A stretch of DNA of 64,000 bases from Caloranaerobacter ferrireducens (GTDB lineage Bacteria; Bacillota; Clostridia; Tissierellales; Thermohalobacteraceae), in the NCBI RefSeq assembly GCF_001730685.1, contig NZ_MDJR01000005.1, positions 1-64,000 of the forward strand. Reading direction: 5' to 3'. The notes under the pieces were generated by a model. That model worked only from the letters and a program-made list of their open reading frames with translations. It had not been told where the DNA came from and did no database searches. The position numbers and the translations under genes are program-made. Below are positions 46,465 through 55,600 of this stretch, piece after piece (the stretch's first letter is position 1; each line of letters begins with the position of its first letter).

Positions 46465-46612
46465 TAGGGCTAAATACTATTTTATAATCCATAGGAAATT
46501 ATATTTCTTATTAAATTGTAGATAATTTAAAATATAATTTCCGTAATGGATGTGGGCAAAATCTTCCTTAATTTATTTGAATCGAAGATTTTGTTCTTAG
46601 TATTTAGCCCTA
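46465..46612 (+). terminator. Terminator split by a repeat insertion
   Basis: TAGGGCTAAATACTA (46465-46479) and its exact reverse complement (46598-46612) form a 15-bp stem, followed by GTTTTATG. Between them lies family-1 copy E. Confidence 0.6.
46481..46596 (+). repeat. Family-1 dispersed repeat, copy E
   Basis: A full copy close to the consensus: starts TTTATAATCCATAGGAAATT, ends GAAGATTTTGTTC, both hairpins intact. It sits in the loop of a 15-bp inverted repeat. Confidence 0.9.
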
Positions 46613-46872
46613 GTTTTATGTTCAGATAGTTAATAGTTGTTAGCCATTGGTTAATGGTAGTCTATTGATTACTAACTGTCGAACAGCGACATCGAATGAC
46701 GAAAGACTAAGAATATAAGTGTGTATTTGGGAAATAATAACGTTTTGAGGAACAATAATTAGCAAAAAAATAGTAACATTTGGTCCTAAAGGTGTAAATA
46801 TCTAATAAATTTGACAAAAAATAATATTTACAATACAATACATTAAAACTCTAGTTTTTTGGAGGGCTTAAA
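46613..46872 (+). promoter_or_regulatory. yabE upstream region and promoter
   Basis: Short-word repeats occupy about 46620-46720. The promoter TTGACA (46811-46816), 17-bp spacer, TACAAT (46834-46839) lies 35 bp before the yabE-like start. Confidence 0.65.
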
Positions 46873-47898
46873 ATGAGTATAAATTTCATCAACAAGAAAA
46901 TATTGCTATTATTTATTATATTATTCATTCCGTTGTTAGTTATTTTAGGAGTTTATAAAAGTAGCGTAAAAGAAGTTAGTATTATTATAGATGGGAAGGA
47001 AATGTATTATAAAACTACAGAAAAAACAGTTGAAGAGTTATTTAATAAGCTCAATATAAATTTAAATGAAGAAGATTATGTAAGTGTAGAACTTGATGAA
47101 AAAATTAAGAATGGCATGGTAATAGAGATTAATAAAGCTGCTTTTTTGGAAGTTTTTCTAGGGAATAGAGCTATAGAAGTCAAAACGCCAAAAAAGACTG
47201 TTAAAGAAGTATTAGATGAATTGAGTATTGCATATGATGAAGATGATTATGTTATACCTGGATTAAACAGTGATATTGTAGCTGATATGAAGATAAGAGT
47301 TGTGCAAATAGACAAAGAGACTGATTTGAAAGTAGAAGCAATACCATATGAAAAAATAACGAGATATAATGATAATCTTGAAAAAGGTAAAGTTAAGAAA
47401 ATACAGTCTGGTAAAAATGGTATTAAGGAAATAGAAATTAGCGAAATTTATAAAAATAATAAATTAATTTCTAAATATATATCTGATGAGAGAATAGTAC
47501 AAAAGCCTATTCCGCAGATATTGGAAATCGGTACTAAAGATTATTTTGTTTCATCAAGGGGAAATGTTAAATTTGAAAAAAGTATAATTATGAGTGCTAC
47601 AGCTTACGATTTATCCTATGAAAGTACAGGTAAAAGACCCGGTGATAATGGTTATGGAATTACAGCTATGGGTACTAAAGTTAGATATGGAGTAGTAGCG
47701 GTAGACCCAAAAGTAATTCCTTTAGGCACAAAATTATATGTTCAATCTTTAGATGGTACTAAAGACTATGGTTTTGCTGTAGCTGAGGATACAGGAGGAG
47801 CAATAAAAGGTAATAAAATTGATCTTTTCTTTGAAAGTAGAAGTGAAGCTTTAGCTTTTGGAAGAAGAAAGGTAAAAGTTTATATTTTAAGTGATTAA
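46873..47898 (+). CDS. YabE-like cell-wall protein: DUF348, G5 and 3D domains
   Basis: A 341-residue exported protein. TM/signal segment at about 9-27; two DUF348 ubiquitin-like modules (about 32-145); a G5 domain (about 150-225, KITRYNDNLEKG); and a C-terminal 3D domain (about 240-341) with the conserved acids in AVDPKVIPLGT and AEDTGGAIKGNKIDLFF. The 3D domain is related to lytic transglycosylases such as MltA, so it probably cuts peptidoglycan. B. subtilis yabE lies in the same position before rnmV. Confidence 0.92.
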   Translation: MSINFINKKILLLFIILFIPLLVILGVYKSSVKEVSIIIDGKEMYYKTTEKTVEELFNKLNINLNEEDYVSVELDEKIKNGMVIEINKAAFLEVFLGNRAIEVKTPKKTVKEVLDELSIAYDEDDYVIPGLNSDIVADMKIRVVQIDKETDLKVEAIPYEKITRYNDNLEKGKVKKIQSGKNGIKEIEISEIYKNNKLISKYISDERIVQKPIPQILEIGTKDYFVSSRGNVKFEKSIIMSATAYDLSYESTGKRPGDNGYGITAMGTKVRYGVVAVDPKVIPLGTKLYVQSLDGTKDYGFAVAEDTGGAIKGNKIDLFFESRSEALAFGRRKVKVYILSD

Positions 47899-47910
47899 AT
47901 ATGGATATGT

Positions 47911-47938
47911 CACCAGATTTTCTGGTGTTTTCTTTTTA
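47911..47938 (+). terminator. Terminator after the yabE-like gene
   Basis: CACCAGA-TT-TTCTGGTG followed by TTTTCTTTTT. Confidence 0.85.
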
Positions 47939-48049
47939 TATACCCTGTCCTCTGTTCTCTGTCCTTTATTTTCTGCCCCTTAATAAATTTGACATCTTTA
48001 AGTTTATAAAAGATAATTTAAATAGTTAAATTAACAAGGAGGCTAAAAA

Positions 48050-48586
48050 ATGATAAAAGAAGTAATTGTAGTAGAGGGAAAAGATGATATAGCAGCCGTA
48101 AAAAGAGCAGTAGATGCAGAAGTTATAGCAACTGGTGGATTTGGATTATCGCCAGAAACTATGAGAAGAATTAAGACGGCCGCTAAAAAAAGGGGCGTTA
48201 TAATATTTACAGATCCTGATTATGCAGGAGAGAAGATACGAAAAATAATTTCCAAGGAAATTAAGAATTGCAAACATGCTTTTTTGCCTAAAGAAAAGGC
48301 TGTTAAAGGAGATAATATAGGAATTGAAAATGCTTCTAAAGAAGATATTATAATAGCATTAAAAAATGCAAGAGTTGAATCAATTGATGAAAGAAATGAA
48401 TTTACTAAAGAAGATATGATAAAATATGGTTTGGTCGGGAACCCTAATTCCAGCAAGCGAAGAGAAGAGTTAGGAAAAATATTAGGTATTGGATATTGCA
48501 ATTCTAAACAATTTTTAAAAAGATTAAATAATTATGGAATAACTAGAGAAGAATTTCTAGAATCAATTAGGAGGATTGAAAAATAA
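48050..48586 (+). CDS. rnmV: Ribonuclease M5
   Basis: A 178-residue Toprim nuclease that matures 5S rRNA precursors. VVEGKDD near residue 7 and FTDPDYAGEKIRK (with the DxD-type acidic motif) mark the Toprim site. It stands directly before rsmA with no gap, as in most Firmicutes. AGGAGG precedes the ATG. Confidence 0.95.
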   Translation: MIKEVIVVEGKDDIAAVKRAVDAEVIATGGFGLSPETMRRIKTAAKKRGVIIFTDPDYAGEKIRKIISKEIKNCKHAFLPKEKAVKGDNIGIENASKEDIIIALKNARVESIDERNEFTKEDMIKYGLVGNPNSSKRREELGKILGIGYCNSKQFLKRLNNYGITREEFLESIRRIEK

Positions 48587-49456
48587 ATGAGTGAAAGGAA
48601 ACTATATTCCCCTAAAGTAATTAAAGAAATAATAAATGAATATGGATTTGCTTTTTCAAAGAGTTTAGGTCAGAATTTTTTAATAGATAAAAATATCATT
48701 GATAAAATATGTGATGGAGCAGAAATAAAAGAAAGTGATCAGATAATAGAAATAGGTCCAGGCATAGGAACTTTAACACAGGAATTATGTAAGAGGGCGA
48801 GGAAAGTTGTAGCAATAGAAATAGATAAAAACTTATATCCTATACTTAATGATAATTTATCTAGTTATGATAATTTTTATTTAGTTGAGGGAGATGTGTT
48901 AAAAATAGACCTTAATGCATTAATATCTGATTATTTTGATAATGATGGAGAAATAAAGGTAGTAGCTAATTTGCCATACTACATAACAACACCGATTATT
49001 ATGAAATTATTGGAAGAAAAAATAAAAGTAAATAAGATAGTGGTAATGGTTCAAAAAGAAGTAGCGCTAAGAATGAAGGCTAAACCTGGCTCTAAGGATT
49101 ACGGTGCACTTTCTATTGCAGTACAATATTATTCTAAACCTCAGATAATAGTTAATGTTCCTAAAAATGTATTTATGCCGCGTCCTAATGTTGATTCGGC
49201 TGTGATTATGTTAAATATATATGAAAAACCGATTGTTAAAGTAGAAAATGAGAAGCTTTTATTTAAAATTATTAAAGCTGCATTCGGCAAGAGGAGAAAA
49301 ACTTTAGTTAATGCATTAAGTTCAAGTCAGCTAGGTATAGCTAAGGAAGATATAATATCCATACTAAATGAGTGTAATATTGATGTAAAGGCTAGAGCAG
49401 AAGACTTAAGTTTAGATGAGTTTGCAAAGATAACTAATTCTATTTCAAGTAAATAG
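48587..49456 (+). CDS. rsmA: 16S rRNA dimethyladenosine transferase RsmA/KsgA
   Basis: A 289-residue methyltransferase that dimethylates A1518 and A1519 of 16S rRNA. SLGQNFLID, the SAM motif IEIGPGIGTLT and the catalytic NLPYYITTP are all present. The ATG comes immediately after the rnmV stop. Confidence 0.97.
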   Translation: MSERKLYSPKVIKEIINEYGFAFSKSLGQNFLIDKNIIDKICDGAEIKESDQIIEIGPGIGTLTQELCKRARKVVAIEIDKNLYPILNDNLSSYDNFYLVEGDVLKIDLNALISDYFDNDGEIKVVANLPYYITTPIIMKLLEEKIKVNKIVVMVQKEVALRMKAKPGSKDYGALSIAVQYYSKPQIIVNVPKNVFMPRPNVDSAVIMLNIYEKPIVKVENEKLLFKIIKAAFGKRRKTLVNALSSSQLGIAKEDIISILNECNIDVKARAEDLSLDEFAKITNSISSK

Positions 49457-49517
49457 TTCACTATTCCCCCTTATACACATATATTTATAATAAGATGTTG
49501 GAAAGGGGGAAATAACA

Positions 49518-50750
49518 TTGTATGAAAAGCGGACCTATATGAGGAAATTTGTAATGTTAGAATCCAATGCTGTAGGATACCTAAAGAATAAAGATAATCT
49601 TAAAGGATATGCTAAGATAGAAGTCAGAGATGGTAGAGGAAAAATACAGTTAAATATAGAAGAAACTAAGAGTGTAGGTGCAGATGGTATATATGTTGGA
49701 GGTTTACTTTCTGTTATTAATGAACAGCCGATAAAAGTGGAGATGGGCAACATCATATTAAATGAGAATGGTAAAGGAAATTTAATGTGGAAATTCAATC
49801 CAGAATCAGTAGGAGGAACAGGTATTTCTATTGATAAATTTAATACAATATTTGTGCAATTCTATGGAAATAGTAGCGAAGAAATAGCAATTCCTTTAGT
49901 CGGTTATATCGGGAATAAGGATGACTCTATTAATAAATTAATTAAAGACATAGAAGTTAAAAAAATTAATCAGTATAAAACAGAAAATGTTGAGAATAGA
50001 ACATATGAATTAAACAATATAACAAAAGAGAGTGTAGAAGATAATTCTGTAGAACATGATGAAACTCAAATTCAAGATAAGCAAGTACCTATTCAAAATA
50101 AAACTGAATATGAACAAAATGAAGATAAATATTTGGAAATAGAAAATGAAGAAGATATTTTTATAAAAAATGAAGATGTAGAAAAGACAGGTGAGCATAA
50201 AACAGAGGGAATTAAATATGGAACGAATAATTACGATGATAAGTATGGACATTCTATTAATTTGAATTATGATTATACTGAAAGCAATAGAAACTATAGC
50301 AGACATATAGCTAATTATTCTTTGAATATATTAAAATTCTTTGAGAAAGTTAATCCTTTAAGAGAAGAATTGAAAGGATATACTTGGTGGGAAATAGAAT
50401 ATGATAGAAAAAATATTTACAGAGGATTTCTACCTTTTTATAACTATATAATTAATACCTATTATCCATATCAGCTTAATTTTAAAACTACAACCTGTCA
50501 TAATTTAATTAGAAAGTATGGTCATTATATATTTGGAATTGTAGAAGAAGATAGAGAAATTAAATATTATGTTTATGGAATCCCTGGAAGATTTACTAAA
50601 GATGAACAACCTTATAGAGGAATGACTGGATTTACTACATGGATACCAAGGAAAGGTAGAAATAGAGAGAGAATAGGTTATTGGCTACTTCATATTGATG
50701 CTATAAATGGTAGAATAGTAAGTCCTCTAAAACCAACTTATCCTAGATAA
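49518..50750 (+). CDS. Two-domain protein with acidic linker, unknown function
   Basis: A 410-residue protein with no signal or membrane segment. Three parts are visible: an N-terminal beta-rich domain (about 8-135: FVMLESNAVGYL, GYAKIEVRDGRGKIQL); a Glu/Asn/Lys-rich disordered linker (about 140-235); and a C-terminal Tyr/Trp-rich domain (about 260-410) with FKTTTCHNLIRKYGHYIFG and the end YWLLHIDAINGRIVSP. I recall similar clostridial proteins of undefined role, some near sporulation genes, but cannot name a function. TTG start after AAAGGGGGA; an ATG at 49539 is an alternative. Confidence 0.75.
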   Translation: MYEKRTYMRKFVMLESNAVGYLKNKDNLKGYAKIEVRDGRGKIQLNIEETKSVGADGIYVGGLLSVINEQPIKVEMGNIILNENGKGNLMWKFNPESVGGTGISIDKFNTIFVQFYGNSSEEIAIPLVGYIGNKDDSINKLIKDIEVKKINQYKTENVENRTYELNNITKESVEDNSVEHDETQIQDKQVPIQNKTEYEQNEDKYLEIENEEDIFIKNEDVEKTGEHKTEGIKYGTNNYDDKYGHSINLNYDYTESNRNYSRHIANYSLNILKFFEKVNPLREELKGYTWWEIEYDRKNIYRGFLPFYNYIINTYYPYQLNFKTTTCHNLIRKYGHYIFGIVEEDREIKYYVYGIPGRFTKDEQPYRGMTGFTTWIPRKGRNRERIGYWLLHIDAINGRIVSPLKPTYPR

Positions 50751-50753
50751 ATT

Positions 50754-50782
50754 AAAGCCCCTTTAGTAGGGGCTGTTTTTTT
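50754..50782 (+). terminator. Terminator
   Basis: AAAGCCCCT-TTAGT-AGGGGCT followed by GTTTTTTT. Confidence 0.9.
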
Positions 50783-50850
50783 AGTTGCAATATTGGCAAT
50801 AATTAGATTATGATATAGTTAACGATGTGTTTTGGTTAAGGAGGATTATA

Positions 50851-51228
50851 ATGTGTAGTAAAACGAACAGAGAAAATAAAGAAGCTGAATGTCAGATAAT
50901 TTGTCCAAACGAGAATATAGTTAACAAGGTAAAAAAAGAATTATTAAATGATAAAATAATCATTGAATTATCTGCTATATTTAAAGCATTGAGTGATCCA
51001 ACTAGACTTAAAATAATAAATGCACTTTCAAATAGTGAATTATGTGTATGTGACATTGCAGCTATATTAAACATGAGTCAGTCTGCTATATCACATCAAT
51101 TAAGAATATTAAGGAATTTAAGGTTGGTGAAATATAGGAAAGAGGGAAAATCAGCAATTTATTCACTTGATGATGATCATATACTTCAATTATTTAATCA
51201 GGGACTAGAGCATGTAAAGCATGGATAG
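50851..51228 (+). CDS. ArsR/SmtB-family metal- or redox-sensing repressor (CadC-like)
   Basis: A 125-residue winged-helix repressor. The metal-sensing element ELCVCDIA is intact (two Cys), and extra cysteines near the N-terminus (Cys2, Cys17, Cys21) fit the CadC-type alpha-3N site for Cd/Pb/Zn. SQSAISHQLRILRNLRLV is the recognition helix region. The chosen ATG follows AAGGAGG. An inverted repeat TTGC-N7-GCAA (50784-50798) in its promoter may be its own operator. A CDF metal exporter is 8 kb downstream. It is not adjacent to a transporter, which is unusual. Confidence 0.9.
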   Translation: MCSKTNRENKEAECQIICPNENIVNKVKKELLNDKIIIELSAIFKALSDPTRLKIINALSNSELCVCDIAAILNMSQSAISHQLRILRNLRLVKYRKEGKSAIYSLDDDHILQLFNQGLEHVKHG

Positions 51229-51350
51229 AATAATATATATAATAAAATATGAAAACTTTGATTAATTTTTTGATTAAAAAGGATATCTGAAGGGTATTAT
51301 AAAAAAATAATTTATAATATAGTTTAATAAAAAATAAGGAGGAATTTTTT

Positions 51351-51575
51351 ATGGCAAATGTAATAATTTATACTAGCAATACTTGACCACATTGCGTAAC
51401 TGCTAAGGAATACCTTTCGGGTAAAGGTGTAAACTATGTGGAAAAAAATGTGCAAACAGACCCAGCTGCTAGAAGAGAACTTATTAGAATGGGATTTATG
51501 GGTGTTCCAGTTATAATTGTAGATGGTGAAACTATAGTTGGATTTGATAAAAATAGATTAGATCAGTTATTATAG
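51351..51575 (+). CDS. Selenocysteine-containing glutaredoxin-like protein
   Basis: A 74-residue thioredoxin-fold protein with an in-frame TGA (51384-51386) read as Sec12. The active site is SNT-Sec-PHC, so the CxxC of glutaredoxin is UxxC. The frame after TGA continues to TAG and matches its neighbour at 52140 codon for codon in length, where Cys stands at the same place (SNTCPHC). GVPVIIV with the cis-Pro, and IVGFDKNRLDQLL, are typical glutaredoxin/NrdH ends. A standard gene caller would miss or truncate it. AAGGAGGAA precedes the ATG. It likely reduces disulfides faster than the Cys form. Confidence 0.93.
51387..51430 (+). promoter_or_regulatory. Candidate bacterial SECIS element of the Sec-glutaredoxin
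   Basis: Downstream of the TGA, ACCTT (51411-51415) can pair with AAGGT (51423-51427) around a loop TCGGGTA carrying GG, at the usual distance for SelB recruitment. Drawn by eye; the stem is short. Confidence 0.5.
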
Positions 51576-51604
51576 AAACTCTGGGTTTTATACCCGGAGT
51601 TTTA
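51576..51604 (+). terminator. Terminator after the Sec-glutaredoxin
   Basis: AAACTCTGGGT and ACCCGGAGTTT pair (one mismatch) around TTTAT, followed by TTAG. Confidence 0.8.
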
Positions 51605-51641
51605 GTCTATAGACAAAATAAAACTATAATAATTGAAAAAA

Positions 51642-51758
51642 GAACAAAATCTTCGATTTAAATAAACTTAGGAAGATTTTGCCTATATCCATAAACGGAA
51701 ATTATATTTAAAATTATCTATAATTTAATGAGGTATAAAATTTCCTATGGATTATAAA
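51642..51758 (-). repeat. Family-1 dispersed repeat, copy F
   Basis: A full copy in minus orientation with both hairpins (AAAATCTTC/GAAGATTTT and ATCCATAAACGG/CCTATGGAT arms). Confidence 0.9.
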
Positions 51759-51780
51759 AGCGAATAAATACAAAGCTTTA

Positions 51781-51945
51781 GCCAAGAAAACTTGATGAAT
51801 AATTTTAGAAAAATCCGTAGGCTTAGCATGGACGCTAAGCCGGCATCCTACAAGACAGGACATCTTGATTAAGTGTGTTAGGATTTTTCGAAATTATGAG
51901 TCTTAGTTTTTTCTAAAGATTTGTCTATGAGCGTTATTTTTTTAA
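51781..51945 (+). repeat. Family-2 structured repeat, copy 2
   Basis: Outer arms TTTTAGAAAAATCCGTAG and TTAGGATTTTTCGAAATT pair. Hairpin a: 8-bp stem GGCTTAGC/GCTAAGCC, loop ATGGAC (51820-51841). Hairpin b: CAAGA/TCTTG, loop CAGGACA (51851-51867). It ends near ATGAGCGTTATTTT. It lies between the two glutaredoxin genes. Confidence 0.85.
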
Positions 51946-51973
51946 TTCATTAAGAAATATAACTTTGTTAACA

Positions 51974-52005
51974 AACTCGAATTCTAGGTTTTATACCTAG
52001 AGTTT
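51974..52005 (+). terminator. Terminator-like relic between the glutaredoxin genes
   Basis: AAACTC...CTAGGT-TTTAT-ACCTAG-AGTTT resembles the terminator at 51576 (AAACTCTGGGTTTTATACCC...), as if one terminator was duplicated with the gene. No strong T-run follows. Confidence 0.5.
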
Positions 52006-52086
52006 CTAATTTGGTAATACTTTTTATGATTTAATCATTATATTAAGAAAAATTAATATTTTTCAAAAGAAAAAACTTGATTAGAC

Positions 52087-52103
52087 ATACCCTAATGGGG
52101 TAT
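52087..52103 (+). promoter_or_regulatory. CsoR/CstR-type operator in the Cys-glutaredoxin promoter
   Basis: ATACCCTAATGGGGTAT: 7-bp arms (6 of 7 paired) around a 3-bp centre. It lies between TTGATT (-35, 52076-52081 region) and TATACT (-10), so a bound repressor would block RNA polymerase. Confidence 0.7.
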
Positions 52104-52139
52104 ACTTATGTTAGAAAATATAAATAGGAGGTTAATATT

Positions 52140-52364
52140 ATGGCTGATATAACAATCTATACAAGTAACACTTGCCCACATTGTTATGCTGCAAAAGACT
52201 ATTTCAATTCAAAAGGATTAAGTTACACTGAGAAAAATGTATCAGTAGACCCTCAAGCAAGAAAAGAACTTATTGAAATGGGTTATATGGGAGTTCCTGT
52301 TATAATAGTTAATGGAGAGACTATTGTAGGGTTCGATAGAAACAGATTAGAAGAAATATTATAA
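52140..52364 (+). CDS. Glutaredoxin-like protein, cysteine form
   Basis: A 74-residue paralogue of the selenoprotein 790 bp upstream, with CPHC as the active site (Cys12, Cys15), cis-Pro in GVPVIIV and the same C-terminal helix. It belongs to the short glutaredoxin/NrdH-like group. The promoter carries a CsoR/CstR-type operator. TAGGAGG precedes the ATG. A convergent terminator follows. Confidence 0.93.
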   Translation: MADITIYTSNTCPHCYAAKDYFNSKGLSYTEKNVSVDPQARKELIEMGYMGVPVIIVNGETIVGFDRNRLEEIL

Positions 52365-52365
52365 T

Positions 52366-52400
52366 AAAACCCAACTAGATTTCTAGTTGGGTTTTATTTT
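52366..52400. terminator. Bidirectional terminator
   Basis: AAAACCCAACTAG and CTAGTTGGGTTTT form a perfect 13-bp stem, with T-rich and A-rich flanks, between convergent genes. Confidence 0.9.
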
Positions 52401-52586
52401 TTACTTATTTAATTCTCTTAATAACTCTTCAAGGTTAATACCATGAACCATAGCTGCTTGTTCTAATGACTCCATTTGTGAAGAAGGACAGCCTAAGCAT
52501 CCCATTCCGAATCTTAATAATACTTCTGCAGCTTCTGGTTTAACTCTTAATATTTCACCTATAAGCATATCTTTTGTTATAGTCAT
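52401..52586 (-). CDS. DUF1858 redox-disulfide protein
   Basis: A 61-residue DUF1858 protein: ITKDMLIGEILRVKPEAAEVL, a redox pair in GMGCLGC, and INLEELLRELN. These small proteins often occur with hybrid-cluster proteins or NADH-ferredoxin enzymes. AAGGAGGAA precedes the ATG. It is unlike its 38.8-kb paralogue in having the usual short C-terminus. Confidence 0.9.
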   Translation of the reverse strand: MTITKDMLIGEILRVKPEAAEVLLRFGMGCLGCPSSQMESLEQAAMVHGINLEELLRELNK

Positions 52587-52662
52587 TTTAATTCCTCCTT
52601 CTTAAAATGTTCAATATAATCATAACATATTTTTTACTTTTTTGTGTGATTAAAATCACAAA

Positions 52663-55600
52663 TTACTTTAATTTTAATAATAATTGACCAGATTTAACTT
52701 GCTGTCCTTCGGAAACTAATATACTATCAATTTCACCATTTGTAGTAGCCAGTATATTTGTTTCCATTTTCATAGCTTCTATAATAATAAGACTCTGTTT
52801 TTCTTTTATTTTATCTCCTTCTTTGACAAGTATTTTGGATATTGTACCAGGTATTGATGCTCCAATTTCTTTTTCGTTATTTGGATCTGCCATGATTGTA
52901 ACATTTGCACTTTGTTTTTCTCCAATGCTTTTATCAAATATCTTAATCTCTCTTCTATTACCGTTTACTTCAAATATAACCGTTCTATATCCATCTTCAT
53001 CAAGTTTACCAACTTCAACTAGCTTTACTATCATAATGTTGCCTTCTTCTAATTCTATTTCACTAATTTCCCCTTCCTTCAATCCATAGAAGAATACATG
53101 ACTTTCTAGGTTATATAAATGCCCATATTCTTTTAAAGATTTTAAATAATCAGTATATACCTTCGGATAAAGAGCATAACTCAATATATTTCTAATATTC
53201 ACATCTTTCATATCAAATTCTTTTTCGAGTTTTGACTTTATTTTTTCAAAATTAACTGGCTTTAGAATTTCTCCTGGTCTGCAAGTAATTGGTTTTTCTC
53301 CCTTTAAAACAATTTTTTGCAGTTCTTTTGGAAAACCCCCTTCAGGTTGACCCATCATTCCCTTGAAATATGATACAACTGAATCTGGGAATGTCAAATT
53401 TTTCCCCTTTTCAATTATATTTTCTTTTGTTAAACCATTCTGTACCATGAATATTGCTAAGTCCCCAACAACTTTAGAAGATGGAGTAACCTTAACTATA
53501 TCTCCTAGTAATTCATTTACTTTTTTATACATTTCTTTAATTTCATTAAATTTATGTCCAAGACCAAAGCTTTCTACTTGAGGTCTTAAATTAGAATATT
53601 GTCCACCAGGTATTTCGTATTTATATATTTCAGCTGTACCAGATTTTAAACCTGATTCAAATGTTTCATAAACTTTCCTGACTTCGCTCCAATAATCTGA
53701 TATTTTCTGAATGTCCAATAGATTAATACCCGTATCAAGTTCAGTATTTTCAAGAGCAGCTACAATAGAATTTAGTGCTGGCTGACTCGTTAATCCAGCC
53801 ATAGCATTGAAGGCTGTATCTACTATATCTACACCTGCTTCAGCAGCCATTAGTAAAGTGGCTACACCATTTCCGCTTGTATCATGTGTATGAAGATGTA
53901 TTGGAATAGAAATTTCATTTTTTAAAGCTTTAATCAGTTTTGAAGCAGCATATGGTTTTAAAAGTCCTGCCATATCTTTAATACCAAGTATATGAGCTCC
54001 CATTTTTTCGATTTCTTTAGCTTTATTAACGTAGTACTTTAATGAATATTTGTCTCTTTTAGTGTTTAATATATCTCCTGTATAACATATACAAACTTCT
54101 GCTATTTTTCCTACTTTTAATACTTCATCTAAAGCTACTTCCATACCTTTTAACCAGTTTAGACAGTCGAATATTCTAAAAATATCTATTCCTTGGTTAG
54201 CAGCTTCTTTAATGAAAGCTCTGATAACATTGTCAGGATAATTAGTATAACCAACTGCATTTGACCCTCTGATTAGCATTTGGAATAATATATTTGGAAT
54301 TCTTTTTCTAAGGTCCTGTAATCTTCTCCATGGTGATTCTCTTAAAAATCTATATGCAACGTCAAAGGTAGCTCCTCCCCACATTTCTAATGAAAATAAA
54401 TCTTTAGCTAATACAGCAGTAGCTTCAGCTATTTTTATCATGTCTTTAGTTCTGACTCTTGTTGCAATTAAAGATTGATGAGCATCTCTAAATGTGGTGT
54501 CAGTAAGCAGTAGTTTTTTTTGATTTTTTATCCAATCAATAACTCCTTCTACACCTTTTTCATCGAGCAGTTGTTTAGTGCCTTTAAGCCCTTTTGGGGT
54601 TAAACCTTTAGGTACAGGGGGGATGTTATAGTCCTTTTTGGTTCCTCTAACTTCGTTAACTACTTTTTCTCCAATGAACTTTAAGATTTTGGTTTCATAA
54701 TCTTTTTTAGGGCTTATATCGAAAAGTTCAGGTGTATTATCTATAAAGTGTGTGTCACATTCTCCCTTTAAAAATTTTTCATGATTCAAAACATTTATTA
54801 AAAAGGCATCGTTAGTTTTAACCCCTTTTATGTTCATTTCCTTTATTGATCTTATTGCTTTTCTTGCAGCATCTTCAAAGGTTCTAGACCAAGATACGAT
54901 TTTTACTAATAGACTATCATAATATGGCGATATTATTGACCCAGTATAACCATTACCTCCATCAAGTCTAATACCAAATCCGGAACTTGTTCTATAAACA
55001 TCAAGTCTGCCTGTATCAGGCGCAAAGTTATTAGACGGATCTTCAGTAGTTATTCTGCACTGTATAGAATATCCTCGAGGCTTTATCGATTCTTGAGAAT
55101 ATATACCTATTTTATCTGAATTTAACGGATATCCTTGAGCAATAAGTATCTGACTTTGCACAATATCTATACCTGTTGTCATTTCTGTAACAGTATGTTC
55201 AACTTGTATTCTAGGATTCATTTCAATAAAGTAATGGTTACCACATTCGTCAACTAAAAATTCAACAGTTCCAGCACTTACATAGTTTACAGCTTTAGCT
55301 ATTTTTAAAGCATCATTACATATTTTTTCTTTTAATTCATTGCTAATAGCTATTGCAGGAGTAAATTCTATTAATTTTTGATGTCTTCGTTGAATAGAAC
55401 AATCTCTTTCATAAAGGTGAACGATATTTCCATGTTTGTCTCCAAGTATCTGAACTTCTATATGTTTAGGCTTTTCAAGGTATTTTTCTATAAATATATC
55501 ATCTATACCAAAAGCTTTTTTAGCTTCATTTTTAGCACTATTAAATGCTAAAGCCAAATCATTATCATTATAAACTACTCTCATTCCTCTACCGCCGCCA

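Noticed and set aside
46115-46492. Antisense open frame over the Met-Tyr-Pro gene giving a His/Trp-rich protein (HHWIHWVH...)
   Set aside because: It is the mirror of the ATG-TAC/T-CCA repeats on the plus strand, has no ribosome site and runs into the family-1 repeat; the plus-strand gene has AAGGAG and explains the repeat.
47940-47985. ATACCCTG at 47941 as a further CsoR-type operator
   Set aside because: Only the left half is present, with no GGGTAT partner; it belongs to short-word text (ctgtcctctgttctctgtcc).
51384-51386. TGA in the glutaredoxin-like gene as a pseudogene mark
   Set aside because: It falls exactly at the redox Cys position, the rest of the frame is intact and conserved relative to the Cys paralogue, and a second independent Sec gene is present at 62775.
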